64,000 nt of DNA from Flaveria trinervia (taxonomy: Eukaryota > Streptophyta > Magnoliopsida > Asterales > Asteraceae): contig CM046453.1 of NCBI GenBank assembly GCA_025506515.1, forward strand, positions 47,352,395 through 47,416,394, written 5' to 3'. Shown piece after piece: positions 43,628 through 52,973 of the stretch. The translations under genes and the position numbers were made by a program. Numbering within the stretch: position 1 is the stretch's first letter; every line of letters begins with the position of its first letter. A model generated the notes under the pieces. The model was not told the origin of the DNA. It saw only the letters and a program-made list of their open reading frames with translations, and did no database searches.

Positions 43628-43639
43628 AGTTGGGGAGAC
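43628..43639 (+). other. E2 polypurine tract
   Basis: AAGTTGGGGAGAC directly precedes TGTAACATC, the LTR start. Confidence 0.75.
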
Positions 43640-43839
43640 TGTAACATCTTCTATTTTCTGTTAATTAAAAGTTCAGGTCGTTAATTCTTGTAAGGGTCAT
43701 TATTACCAATTAAGAAACTCATGGGTTATTTATGCTTATCTTTTAGTTGTCATTAATCTTTAAAAGTTAATAATAAATCTATTAGATTGTATAATAATAG
43801 AAATAATAATAAAAATTAATAAATATAATTGTAATAATA

Positions 43840-43875
<36 letters not shown>

Positions 43876-44756
43876 TTAATAATAAGTAGCAATAATAAAA
43901 AAAATGTTAACAACAATTGTAATGGTAACAATAATGATAAAATCAATAATAATTATAATAATTATACTTATAACAATTTATGAACTAAATAAACTTAAAA
44001 TTGTTTAGAACTTAAATTAAGTAAGTTAGGGGGGTTTGTTTGTGAATTTATAAACATTAAAAGAAAGATTAAACATGAAATAATGAACATTCAAAAGTTG
44101 AAGGGTTCACTATGTAAATCGTGAACTTTCAAAATCTACCCCTAACCATCCCCGCAATTCCGGTAGGAACTCCGGCCAAACTCCGGCGACCCTCCGACCA
44201 CCTCTAAACCATCAAATTTCGTTGTTTCTTGATCCAAAACCGTTCCTATAACTTTCTAGAACACGATTCGAACCGGTATACATAATTTAGTCGAGTTAAA
44301 ACATTGGTTACTAGTCTAATCGCTCACATAACCGAAACACCTTTAACTCCATTGCCGTTGAAGCATTAAATCCTAATTATAATCTAACTAAACTAACCTA
44401 AATAATCATCTAAGTAATCCTAAACGTTCACAACTTCCAATTTCACCTGAGAAACCCATTTACATCAGGTTCTATCATAGACTGCATTGCAACCCTTCAA
44501 CCTAAGTGAAATTGGTCGTTCGAGCTTTTTTAACTCCGACGGACAGAGGGATTTCGTCCACCAAGACCTTTGGAAGATTCCTGTACAACGAATTTGGGTG
44601 TCATCAACGTTTGCCACACGAACTAATTCCTATATAGCCGCGACGTTTTCTATCATCTTCATCGTCATTATAAAATGAATCTGGGTAAACAAACACATAT
44701 ACTTGCTCAAAGTTACATGGGGAACAAAAGCCCCATGGTTAATTTGGTTACTTACA
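43640..44756 (+). repeat. E2 3' LTR (right end uncertain)
   Basis: Starts TGTAACATCTTC after the polypurine tract. A plausible TTACA end lies at 44752-44756; an alternative is at 44712-44716, and it could run on to element F at 44886. No partner LTR is in the window. Confidence 0.6.
43785..43900. repeat. AAT/ATA-rich microsatellite
   Basis: A run of about 15 uninterrupted ATA/AAT triplets in the middle (about 43837-43875), with degenerate flanks. Confidence 0.9.
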
Positions 44757-44886
44757 TCGAATTGATGTTGAATTTTGATTCAAAGGTTCCTGGGTCATGG
44801 TGATTGGGGATATTTTGTATCAACTGTTTTTATAAATTAAAAGTTGTTTCATTACAAGGCTATGGCCCTTGGTTCACTGGTAATAC
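44757..44886. other. Short unassigned spacer
   Basis: AT-rich, with no gene. It may be the tail of the E2 LTR cut by element F. Confidence 0.4.
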
Positions 44887-45528
44887 TATTAGGATCATGT
44901 ACGTATGAAGTACTAACTGATTCTGCACCTATACCAACTCAAATAGTGCGGAATCATATTTGATTGGCAATCCAATCAGGGAGAACACAGTTCAGATCAA
45001 TCTAACAATTAATGAAACGTTAATAATGACTAGAACACGATCAACTGTGATCTATGAACTAGGAACAGGTTTTCTTGAGTCTCTGGATAGCTAGGGTACG
45101 ATTATGTGCATAAGTATTTGAATTGTTACGTTTTCCATGAATTAGGTGGTATTTATCTTTTAGGGTCATCCAATCGTACGACTGAGCCATTAGCATGGTT
45201 CAATCGTGGGACTGAATCATAAGATTGATCCATCCGCACGACTAAAGGTTCAGTAGTGCGACTGAGTCAATCTTATGTCTCGATCAGGCGACTGATCCAG
45301 TCTCCTAGTTCAATCATGCGACTGGTCCATTAGCATAAAGTATTCATGCGTATGGTCCAGTAGCACGGTCCATTCACATGAGAACTTCACACGATTAACA
45401 ATGAAATATTAAACATTATAAGCATCAACCACACTTTATATTTCATTCACACCCATTTAGTTACATATATGTAAGACATGATAGACATTTTATATTAAGC
45501 TCCTAAACTAGGTACATATTTATCAACA
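44887..45528 (-). repeat. Element F 3' LTR
   Basis: 642 bp, from TATTAGGATC (TG mutated to TA) to TTTATCAACA. It resembles A's LTR but is diverged. A GCGAC array occupies 45168-45385, and the TATA box is mutated to GATAAATA (45150-45157). Confidence 0.88.
45168..45385 (-). repeat. GCGAC motif array in element F LTR
   Basis: Units such as AATCGTACGACTGAGCC, TCAGTAGTGCGACTGAG and TCATGCGACTGG. Confidence 0.8.
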
Positions 45529-45545
45529 TACTCCCCATTGGACCT
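45529..45545 (-). other. Element F polypurine tract
   Basis: GGTCCAATGGGGAGTA on the element strand, next to the LTR. Confidence 0.8.
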
Positions 45546-45556
45546 AGTTTACATCA

Positions 45557-46756
45557 TTATCTAACATTCTTCATTAGCTCTTCAAACTTCTTGTACTTTT
45601 CCTTGCTTGTAACTCCAGTATGTATCTCGAATGCAAAATAGAGTCTTATTACATTCTCAAACTGAAGGGCTTGTACAATATCCTGCGAGTCATAGAATAT
45701 TGGACACTTGTATAAGGTATAGACATCATCTGCAGACAAGTTGGTCAGCCACATAGGGTCAAACACCCGGATAGTATCCATTTGGCTCTCATTCTGTAAG
45801 ACTATGACTGCTTCACCTGTTCTCCAATTGTAATACCACCACTTGAAGTGTGGATTGAAGTCCTGTGGCAATTCCCTTAGAGGGATTTTGGAAATCGTAC
45901 GCAAAGGACTCCACTTCAACACTACCATAGGCTTTCCAGTAATGGGATCAACTTCAGACCTTCTGATGTACCTCTTTGGTTGTTGAGGTCTGAAGTTTAC
46001 CCACCTGGTGTGGTATTCCTTTTTCATTGCAGCCTCAAAGTAGCCTGACATTTTCTTCGGATCATCATATAATAACTTTAGGCGTTCCAGCTGGTTGTGC
46101 TTAAACCCAGGGAGAGTCTTTAGATCGTGTGGGAATCTAAAGTACTCTATGCCTTTTTCTCTTTTCACTGCATACACATTCAGATCCTCAAAATATGCCC
46201 ATGCAATGATCTTTCCTGACACCTTTAGGTGCTTCTTGACCTTGTATATCTTTGTGTAGGCATTTGGCTTTTGTGCAGTGTGCATGGCTCGGATCTCAGC
46301 AAAACATGCCACCCATTCAGTCTTTTTGATGTCAACATCGGCGTCTGAGGCTTGGGCTTCACTCTCGTTCTTCTCAGTCTCTTTGTCTATTGATCCATCT
46401 TGTCAAATGTATCACTGCCGAGAGTATCACCCAGGTTGGGGACTACATTTCCTCTTGGTCACTTTACTCTGGATAGTGGTCAGTAGTGACATCCTCTATC
46501 TCGATTTCATCTATATCGTTGAGCTCATGGTCACTTGTAACTTCAAAAGTAGGAGCGTCCTTGACAATTTCGCCTGGGTTTAGCCTGAACATCTCAGCAA
46601 GTTGCTCGTCAGTTAGGTCATGAATGATTTCTCCTTCTTCGGGAGTGAAGCTCACTGACCGTCTGACAATCCCTTGCAAATCAAGAATCATCATGAGTTG
46701 AGACTTGATTTGCTGAAGGGGAGCAACATCGTATTCGTCTTGCTGAGATGTTTGAT
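45557..46756 (-). pseudogene. Element F accessory ORF, exon 2 (best-preserved C-terminal domain)
   Basis: 46464-46756 carries DEYDVAPLQQIKSQL, LDLQGIVRRSVSFTPEEGE and IIHDLTDEQLAEMFRLNPGE. After a frame change in an acidic linker, 45557-46312 is open for 251 codons: MACFAEIRAMHTAQKPNAYT, KVSGKIIAWAYFEDLNVYAV, KREKGIEYFRFPHDLKTLPG, IRRSEVDPITGKPMVVLKWS, ISKIPLRELPQDFNPHFKWW, WRTGEAVIVLQNES, FDPMWLTNLSADDVYTLYK and QDIVQALQFENVIRLYFAFE. It ends 28 bp from the LTR. The equal conservation of these blocks in C argues for past selection on the protein. No known domain is recognised; it is soluble-looking, with no catalytic triad apparent. Confidence 0.8.
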
Positions 46757-46900
46757 CTGCTTGATTTAAACATGTAACACATGAATTGTTAGTAATTAAT
46801 CAAGACAGTTAAACATTAAATATACATAAACCTTAAGTACAAAATGTTAATACATGATTCAAGTACAAAGCTTTCAAATACATAAATATCTAATCATTAC
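46757..46900 (-). other. Putative intron in element F accessory ORF (144 bp)
   Basis: Bounded on the element strand by GGAAAA|GTAATG and AAATCAAGCAG|AT, phase 1. Position, phase, donor and acceptor are the same as in C (22337-22484), and the interior is more diverged than the exons. An in-frame stop lies just inside the donor. Confidence 0.65.
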
Positions 46901-47900
46901 TTTTCCCCTGAATAGCAGGCTCGTCAGCCGGAGGGGCTGAGGATGAGGCTCTCTGATCCTGAGCCTTCTTTGACCATCGCTCTCTAGCCCGTGTGGATGC
47001 TGATGCAACAACATCATCTCCTTTGTCCTCATCTCCTCCCTTCTCCTCTCCTTCATCTCCATCACCTTCTTCATCATTCTCATCATCATTATCCTCATCA
47101 TCGTCATCATCACCATCATCATCTCCTTCTCTGATCTTGAGGGGCTTATCTTTGGAGCCTTTTATTCATAGCATCAATTTCTTGATCTTCGCCTCAAGAT
47201 CATCTATCCTCTGTACTGAAGAATTCCGCACCTCACGAAGCTCAGCAATCTCCTAACTTTGAGATGCTATCTACTGAGCTTGAGTATCATTGAGCTCCCT
47301 TAACTGGTTTAGCTGTGTAGCTCGTTGCTCATGTGTAGCAAGCAACTTAAGCACAATCTGGTTTAGATTGGCTAGCTGTTCCTCTAACCCAACGTAGGGT
47401 AGAGAGGATCCAAAGCTCAGTGGGATCTGAGATAAAGTCTTGGCTTGATGGGTGGTGGTAGTGGTGGCGGTGGTGAATATAGTTGGTGGCATATGAGTGG
47501 CTGGTGAAGGGTTGGCTGTAGTAGTGGTAAATGGGAGAGTGGAAGTGGTGGTAGTGGGTGTATTAGTTGTGGTGGTAGCTGAGGTGGATGTGGTGGTGGA
47601 GGGTGGAGGTGTGGTAGTAATTGTGGGTGGGGTAGTAGTAGTGGTGGAGGGTGTGGTAGTGGTGGTGGTAGCTATGGTGATGGTGGTGATAAAAAGTGAA
47701 TCTCCATCTCTTACTCTTCATCCCCTGCGACTGAGCCATCCTCTTTTTCCTCGATCCTTCGAGGAGGATTCTCCCCTTGGCTTTTTGGCTGGTCTAGGGT
47801 GTAAGATGGATCAGTATTAGCCTCCCCAGACTCACCAGGGCGTCCACCTACCACCCTAATCCCTCGCTCGATGGCAACAACCTTGCTACTCAAACTCACT
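46901..47900 (-). pseudogene. Element F accessory ORF, exon 1 part
   Basis: From right to left: SSKVVAIERGIRVVGGRPGE (aligned with C's SKVVPTERGHRAVGERPGG), NTDPSYTLDQP, then a Thr/Pro-rich mucin-like stretch (about 47500-47700), a coiled coil (LEEQLANLNQIVLKLLATHE, 47271-47492), and an acidic Asp/Glu tract (about 47020-47130) leading to AIQGK and the splice donor. Frameshifts occur around 47700 and 47270. The sequence is cut by element G at 47900. Confidence 0.65.
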
Positions 47901-48063
47901 TGAACAACACTCAGATGAAGACAGAGTCAGTAAGAGTTGATCACAATATAATAAGTAGTAAAGAACACAATAAGTAATTTTCACGGTACTTGCATACATT
48001 GCTTCTCAACTAAAATATTACAAGACTCTTACAAGCATATTCTTATGAGTTACAATGAGAGAC

Positions 48064-48071
48064 TATATATA
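48064..48071 (-). promoter_or_regulatory. Element G LTR TATA box
   Basis: TATATATA within TATTATATATAGTC on the element strand, downstream of the TTCGGAAG array. Confidence 0.55.
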
Positions 48072-48389
48072 ATACTACCTACAACCGGATATACTTTGAT
48101 ACCAGCTGGAATCCTCTAACGAAAGTAAATACTACAAAGCTATAGTTTAAGGTATCTCAGATAAGATTTTATCTATGATATGGTAGTCAGGACATGTCCC
48201 TGACTTACCTTTTGTCACCAACTAAAGTTGGAAACTTGTACTAACATAAAAAGGTGAACAGTGGAATAAAGTATGGTCAATTACATGGCTCTTTGAGAAA
48301 ACACCATGCAGTATCAGAGGTCTGCAGCGGAGTGTCAGAGACCATACTTATGTCCACTAGTTCACAGCAGTGTTTTTCCAAAGGTCAAA

Positions 48390-48640
48390 TAGCTTCGGAA
48401 GAACAAGTGCTTCCGAAGCCACTTATATTTCGGAAGAGGCTGCTTCTTCCGAGGCTTGTGAACTTCTTCTTTCTTCATACTTTGGAAGTAGTCTTCTGAT
48501 TTCTTCCTTTTAGACTTCATACTCGGAAGTGAATACTTTATCTTCAGAAGTAGAGCTTTGGCTTCGAAAGTGGAACTTTTGCTTTGTCTTCGGAAGAACT
48601 CTACTTCCTTCGAAAGTTCCTCACTTGGATTCGGAAGCTT
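48390..48640 (-). repeat. Element G LTR motif array (TTCGGAAG/CTTCCGAAG)
   Basis: At least seven clear units (CTTCGGAAG, CTTCCGAAG, TTTCGGAAG, CTTCCGAGG, CTCGGAAG) plus diverged CTTCAGAAG and CTTCGAAAG forms. The same motif recurs at 52600-52880. Confidence 0.85.
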
Positions 48641-48710
48641 TTGTATGCAACACCAAAATTTGTCTAAGTGATTTGGTTTTGGTTGCACCAGTCTTCTTCT
48701 TGATCCAACA

Positions 48711-48720
48711 AACTCCCCTA
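48711..48720 (-). other. Element G polypurine tract
   Basis: TAGGGGAGTT on the element strand, next to the LTR end. Closely similar to B's AAGGGGAGTT. Confidence 0.8.
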
Positions 48721-48729
48721 GGCTGATGC

Positions 48730-49900
48730 TACCCAAACCTCATTTTTTTCTGCTCCTCAAAACTTTTAGCACCATTGAGAGTCAATATTTATCTGTCTCA
48801 TTGTTCTTCCCTGATGTGGTGGTAAGAAGTTTATACAAATCTTTGGTTGACAGGATCTCTAGTCTGTCTCCCTAAATGATATGTACCCTTTGTTGAGGCC
48901 CTCTGAAAAGAGTTAGTTGATGGGAGCTATAATCATATTCCCATCAAACTATAGGTTCCAATTCAGGACCTTCCACCATCTATAGAAAGGTTGTGCCCTT
49001 GGTAGGAGATCTATCCTTGTATTCCTTTCCTCTTAATCTTAACTCTTCTTCAATCTTGGTTTTTGCTGTTAACTCAACCAGATGAAGACTGCTGAGATGA
49101 TTCTTGATGTGAGTAGCAGTTTAAGAGTTGGAGGGGTTAGAGAATGGTTTCTCTGTTAACTCAACAATATTAAATCTGCTGGAGTGTAGCAGAGAGGTGG
49201 CATTCAGTCTATTAAGTTCATCGTTCTCTCTTTTCACAACAAAGTTATGAGTAGCTTCATCGAACCTCCACCAGAGTATATTCTTCCTAGGCACAAGAGA
49301 CTGGCTAGGAATCTTGTCCTCTTTCTTTGAATCTAGTAGTCACCATTTCCTTCTTAGTTTCTTCTCTCTATCATTTAATAATTCTGAGTTGATTCCTAGA
49401 AGTACTGCAGCCTGGTCCAGAGTTCCTCTGGGTAGATCAAGAAATTGATCTCTTGTGAGGGAATGTGAAGATCCATCCACATAAGTTAGTTTGATGGAGT
49501 CTTCCTCACAGGAGATATCGCTCAGAGTTGTGCAATTGATGAACCTATTCTTGATGCTTTTGAACTCTTCTAGAGAGAGATGTTTAGAAGGCTGAGGGGA
49601 TGGTTGAGAAGGTTGTGGGGTAGGATGTGGTGAGATGGCTCGGGTTAGAGTTTTGGGTTGAAGGATGGGCAGTTTTCGTGGTTGAGGTGAAGAAGTAGAT
49701 GAAGGTAAAGGTGTGGGTTAAGGAGTGTAAGGTTCAGTTTTGATGGTGAAAGGATAGGGAATTGGTTTAGGTTGGGGTAGTGTGGTTGGAGTGAAGGTTA
49801 TTCCCTGTATTCTTCCGTACATCTCTCTCCTTTTTCCCAAACAAATGTTAGCTTTGATCTCATTAAAATTTCATTGGAGTGTCCTTTCTGACATGGGACC
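48730..49900 (-). pseudogene. Element G accessory ORF, C-terminal domain
   Basis: Read through several stops, the element strand gives EEFKSIKNRFINCTTLSDIS, LTRDQFLDLPRGTLDQAAVL, ILWWRFDEATHNFVVKREND, LLHSSRFNIVELTEKPF, then WEYDYSSHQLTLFRGPQQR, DRLEILSTKDLYKLL and LKVLRSRKK, finishing near the polypurine tract. The motifs VVKRE, W-x-Y-D and LS-x-x-DxY-x-L resemble the C/F family's C-terminal domain in the same order. Long ORFs are absent, so the copy is badly decayed. Confidence 0.6.
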
Positions 49901-51058
49901 CACCTGCCTTCTAGAGAAGCCGTGAGCTCAGAGATAGACTTTCATCCAGGCTTTATCACCTATCTTCCTAGTTGCAGATGCCCTTGCTTCTTCCTCTTTC
50001 TTCTTCTTCTCCTTCAACTTTTCTCTTGCAGCTCTTTTTCTTTCTTTCTCCATTTGATCCTGCTCTTTGTTGAAGAGCCAAAGGATCATTTCATCATTGT
50101 GTGGAGAAATTTCTTGAAGAAAGAAGCCTCTGGAGGTTAGGAAATCTATCCTTTCCCTCCTGAGCTGCATGTCAGCTTCCCTCTGTTCCTTTTCCTTTTC
50201 TTCCTCTGAGGCCAACCTTGTTGTTTCTTGCTGCAGCTTGGTTGCCTTTTCTAGCTTCACCAACTCCTCTAATGGTAGACGGAGTGTTTATTCATTGGCA
50301 GCTCCGAGATGACTGAGCAGGTCAATGATCTCTTCTATCTTTTTATTGTTAAGAGCCTCCTGGTTGACTGCAGCTACTTTTTGTACTAGCAGCCAACAGC
50401 TTCCTGTTGGAAGTGTCCCTTTTCTTTTCAGCTTTTCAATCTTAAGATCTCCGAGCATCCTTGAATCAATTGTTAGAGTGACTTGAGATAGCTCAGAAGA
50501 AGTTGTGATAGGAGCCGAATATTTAGAAGTTGAAGATTGGCTACGTGGGTCCTCATATGTTTGTCTCTGAACACTCTCCCCCTTTTTGGTAGCATCATCT
50601 TGAGAGGTAGATGAGTTGGAGAAAGAGGTCAAGGAGACCTGAACAGGTACATGCCTAACAGATTTCTCAATCTGTTTCTCAGCTAGTTGAGCCTTGAGAT
50701 TGTCAATCTCAAGTTACTGAGTGGCGGACCTTTCTTCTAAAGTCCTAACCTTGGATTCAAGGTTTGAGACTTTCATTAGTAGGGTTGTAGTGAAGAGTTT
50801 CATGCTTCCCTCATCTTTTTTTGAAGAATCACGGGGAGATGAGGTAACATACCTAGTATGTTCAGCCTCACCACCAGATGTGGTTTCTTGGCACCCTAGT
50901 TTCCCTTGCTTAGTGATGTCTCTTGTAGAGTCATCAAAAGGCATGGTTGTCGCAGATTCAGTTTCAGAGATGTTACCACTATCCATAAGGTCCATTGAGG
51001 CACCTTCTATAGTGGCAGCTGAATCTGCATGAGTCCCCTCCACATCAGTGGGACTCAC
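49901..51058 (-). pseudogene. Element G accessory ORF, coiled-coil middle part
   Basis: 49928-50263 encodes a highly charged helix (SEEEKEKEQREADMQLRRER, KEQDQMEKERKRAAREKLKE) with a short non-charged block LTSRGFFLQEISPHNDEM. 50288-50632 and 50714-51058 encode Ser/Thr/Asp-rich sequence with SNLESKVRTLEERSA. The pattern resembles the Lys/Glu-rich segment of B's accessory protein. Confidence 0.6.
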
Positions 51059-51466
51059 CTCAGTTATGGGTTGCTGATAGGGGCTAGAGATAAGGGATCT
51101 CTCTAGGCTCTATTGACCTTGAAGAGGGTGTTGTAGATCAACATCATTGTCATAGAGAGACATTATCTCTTCATCGGTTTTGAAGAGAAGGTCGGTGAAA
51201 GATAAGGAGGTTAAACCTACTGACCCGGGACCTTGGTCAATGTCTACAGGCATTGAGCCTCTGGTGGGGTTGTCCCTTGTTGGCTGCTCAGAGGAGTGTA
51301 AAGAATCACTCTGAGGGCTTTCAGATTGGGTAATGGGCTCATGGGTTTGAGACTGAGGAGACTCAAGACCCATATTTAGGTCAATGGTGAAGGAAGGTGA
51401 GACCTTAGACTAAGTGGGAGCCCAATGTTCCACTCTAGCCTTTTTAAGTTGAACAGGAGGAACTTG
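51059..51466 (-). pseudogene. Element G accessory ORF, Ser/Pro-rich linker
   Basis: 51110-51373 encodes SPQSQTHEPITQSESPQSDS, PVDIDQGPGSVGLTSLSFTD and LLFKTDEEIMSLYDNDVDLQ. Low complexity with an acidic end. No domain is recognised. Confidence 0.55.
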
Positions 51467-52335
51467 TTAAATCAGAGTAGATTGAACAAGGGTTTGTTTG
51501 GGCCATCTTGTGTAGGTAATTGTGATGGGAGGAGAAGGTAGTGTTTGCATTGTGGTTGCAGTTGCTGGTGTGGGTTCATCACCTGTGGGGTGAACAGGGA
51601 TGTCACCAAGAGCGATGTGCTCAGTCATACTAGTAGGTAAAGAATTGTACCTGCCAGTGAAGTTGGTGGATACCCTCTTCAATGTCTTGAAGATGGTTGG
51701 TTTCATGTAAGGGACAGACAAGCCGACTATGGTCCAACTCACAGCTAATAATGTGCTGAAGAAATCTGGGATACATAAAGAATGTTTCCCTTTGAAGATT
51801 TCCAATGAGATTAAGCAGCACAAATCTTGAGTAGTTAAAGCGCAGGCCCCTCACCAATCCCTGAACTAAGCACCCTAGTTCATATGGGATTTGATCCCAT
51901 CCCCTAGATTTTTTTGACAAGCGATGAAGGACAATGTGCAAGAGGAACTTCTAGTTGTAGGAGAAGTTGTATTTGTAGACAGTCTACCTGTTCATATCTC
52001 CACCATATCCCATGAGGATGTAGTGCTGTGTAAATCTGCCTTGGGGAACTCAATAGGGGCACCTTCATCATGTAGCTCCAGATGCTCCCTGATGAGTTGT
52101 TCAGAGATGACCAACACTTGGCCACAGATGCGGGATCGTATTACATGAACCTATTTAGGGTTTCGACCTGACTGTTTCCCAAAAATTCAGTCATGTGGTC
52201 GAGGTAAACTGTGGGATTAACAATCAAGGTTGTGTAGTAGGATGATTGGATGAGCAAGGAGATGATTTCAGAGAAGTTCACATCTCTTGAAGAATCAAGA
52301 AGAGCGACTTGATTGTGTTGAGGATTTAGGGCCAT
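51467..52335 (-). pseudogene. Element G accessory ORF, N-terminal domain
   Basis: Starts at ATG 52335: ALNPQHNQVALL, FSEIISLLIQSSYYTTLIV, NPTVYLDHMTEF. It is open for 64 codons. After broken frames, 51630-51941 shows KKSRGWDQIPYELGCLVQGL, FNYSRFVLLNLIGNL and FFMYPRFLQHII. 51467-51823 continues with VPYMKPTIFKTLKRVSTNFT, a Pro/Thr-rich tail. The opening motif is shared with B (10516) and YPRFLQ with C (20857). Function unknown; I recall similar predicted proteins in Asteraceae genomes but cannot verify it here. Confidence 0.7.
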
Positions 52336-52442
52336 TGTAAAGAGTGAAGATAAAGCAGTTTGAGTTTGGGTGAATTTGAAAGCAGGTAAACTTTCAGGGA
52401 TGTAAAATTTGTGGTAACAAGATGAGAGTGAACAGTCGGGGT

Positions 52443-52450
52443 TATTTAAA
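52443..52450 (-). promoter_or_regulatory. Putative internal TATA-like box for the element G accessory ORF
   Basis: TTTAAATA within CCTTTAAATAACC on the element strand, 108 bp upstream of the ATG at 52335 and downstream of the internal TTCGGAAG array. Confidence 0.4.
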
Positions 52451-52599
52451 GGAGGGTGGAATGATGGTAAAGTGTTACGATAAGGTGAAATGACGGTTTA
52501 GTGGATGAAGTGACAGGGGCGGTAAGGTTTAATTCAGTTAAATAATCCGGCATCATTAACAAAATCTTTGCTTTTTACAGTGTGGGGCCCAAGAGATTT

Positions 52600-52880
52600 C
52601 CGTTGTATAGTAAAATCCCTCTTCCGAATATAAAACGTTTCTGAAGGTAATTTGTCTTCTGAAGACAATTCCTACTTCCGAAGGTAAAAAGTAACTTCCG
52701 AGAGTAGAGATTGCTTTCTGAAGGGAGAGATTTTGTAAGCATCGGAAGTAGATCTGATATGAAATCAATCGCTTCTTCCGAGACTAACACTCTTCCGAGA
52801 AGAAAATTATCCATGGAGAAATTTTGCTTTGAAGGATAAGAAGATAACTTTCGAGGGTTAATTTCTCTTCGGAAGAAATT
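52600..52880 (-). repeat. Element G internal motif array
   Basis: About nine units (CTTCCGAATA, CTTCTGAAGAC, CTTCCGAAGG, CTTCCGAGAG, CATCGGAAG, CTTCCGAGAAG, CTTCGGAAG) between the pol end (52974) and the accessory ORF promoter region. Same motif as in the element's LTR. No coding sequence. Confidence 0.8.
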
Positions 52881-52973
52881 TATACTTAGAAAATTTTAGA
52901 GAGATCTTTTGTAACAGGGCTTAAGTTGTATTGACATAAGACATAATATTAAAAGGTTTTCAAAAGAGGTAAG

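Larger units (their letters stand above)
26692..44756 (+). mobile_element. Ty3/gypsy element E2 (interrupted by D and a solo LTR)
   Basis: Plus-strand gypsy element: gag from 26880, two CCHC knuckles, protease remnant, RT, RNase H to about 31800; then insertion D; integrase zinc finger 39977-40460; then a solo LTR; integrase core and C-terminus 42589-43593; polypurine tract and 3' LTR from 43640. The 5' LTR and PBS are missing. The gag-to-RT segment is tandemly duplicated. Confidence 0.85.
44887..47900 (-). mobile_element. 3' part of copia element F (A/C family)
   Basis: Minus strand: 3' LTR 44887-45528, polypurine tract, accessory ORF 45557-47900 with a conserved intron. It is interrupted at 47900/47901 by element G; the remainder (N-terminal accessory domain, pol, gag, 5' LTR) would lie right of the window. 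Confidence 0.85.
47901..48710 (-). repeat. Element G 3' LTR (left end approximate)
   Basis: Ends TGATCCAACA beside a polypurine tract. The left end is placed at TGAACAACAC because F's accessory reading frame stops aligning there; TCACT would be the target duplication. It has a motif array of TTCGGAAG/CTTCCGAAG units at 48390-48640 and TATATATA at 48064-48071 downstream on the element strand. Confidence 0.65.

Noticed and set aside
44487..44678. Possible host gene fragment in the E2 3' LTR region
   Set aside because: A 63-codon frame without recognisable domain, inside an LTR. No exon structure or similarity that I can support.
46993..47256. Ser/Pro-rich plus-strand ORF (also similar ORFs near 22046-22396 and 21506-21703)
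   Set aside because: These are reading frames through low-complexity GAT/CCA repeats opposite or out of frame with the accessory ORFs of F and C.
48730..49900. Separate host gene with WWRFDE and DRLEILS motifs
   Set aside because: It is collinear with G's accessory ORF and ends at G's polypurine tract, so it is part of the element.
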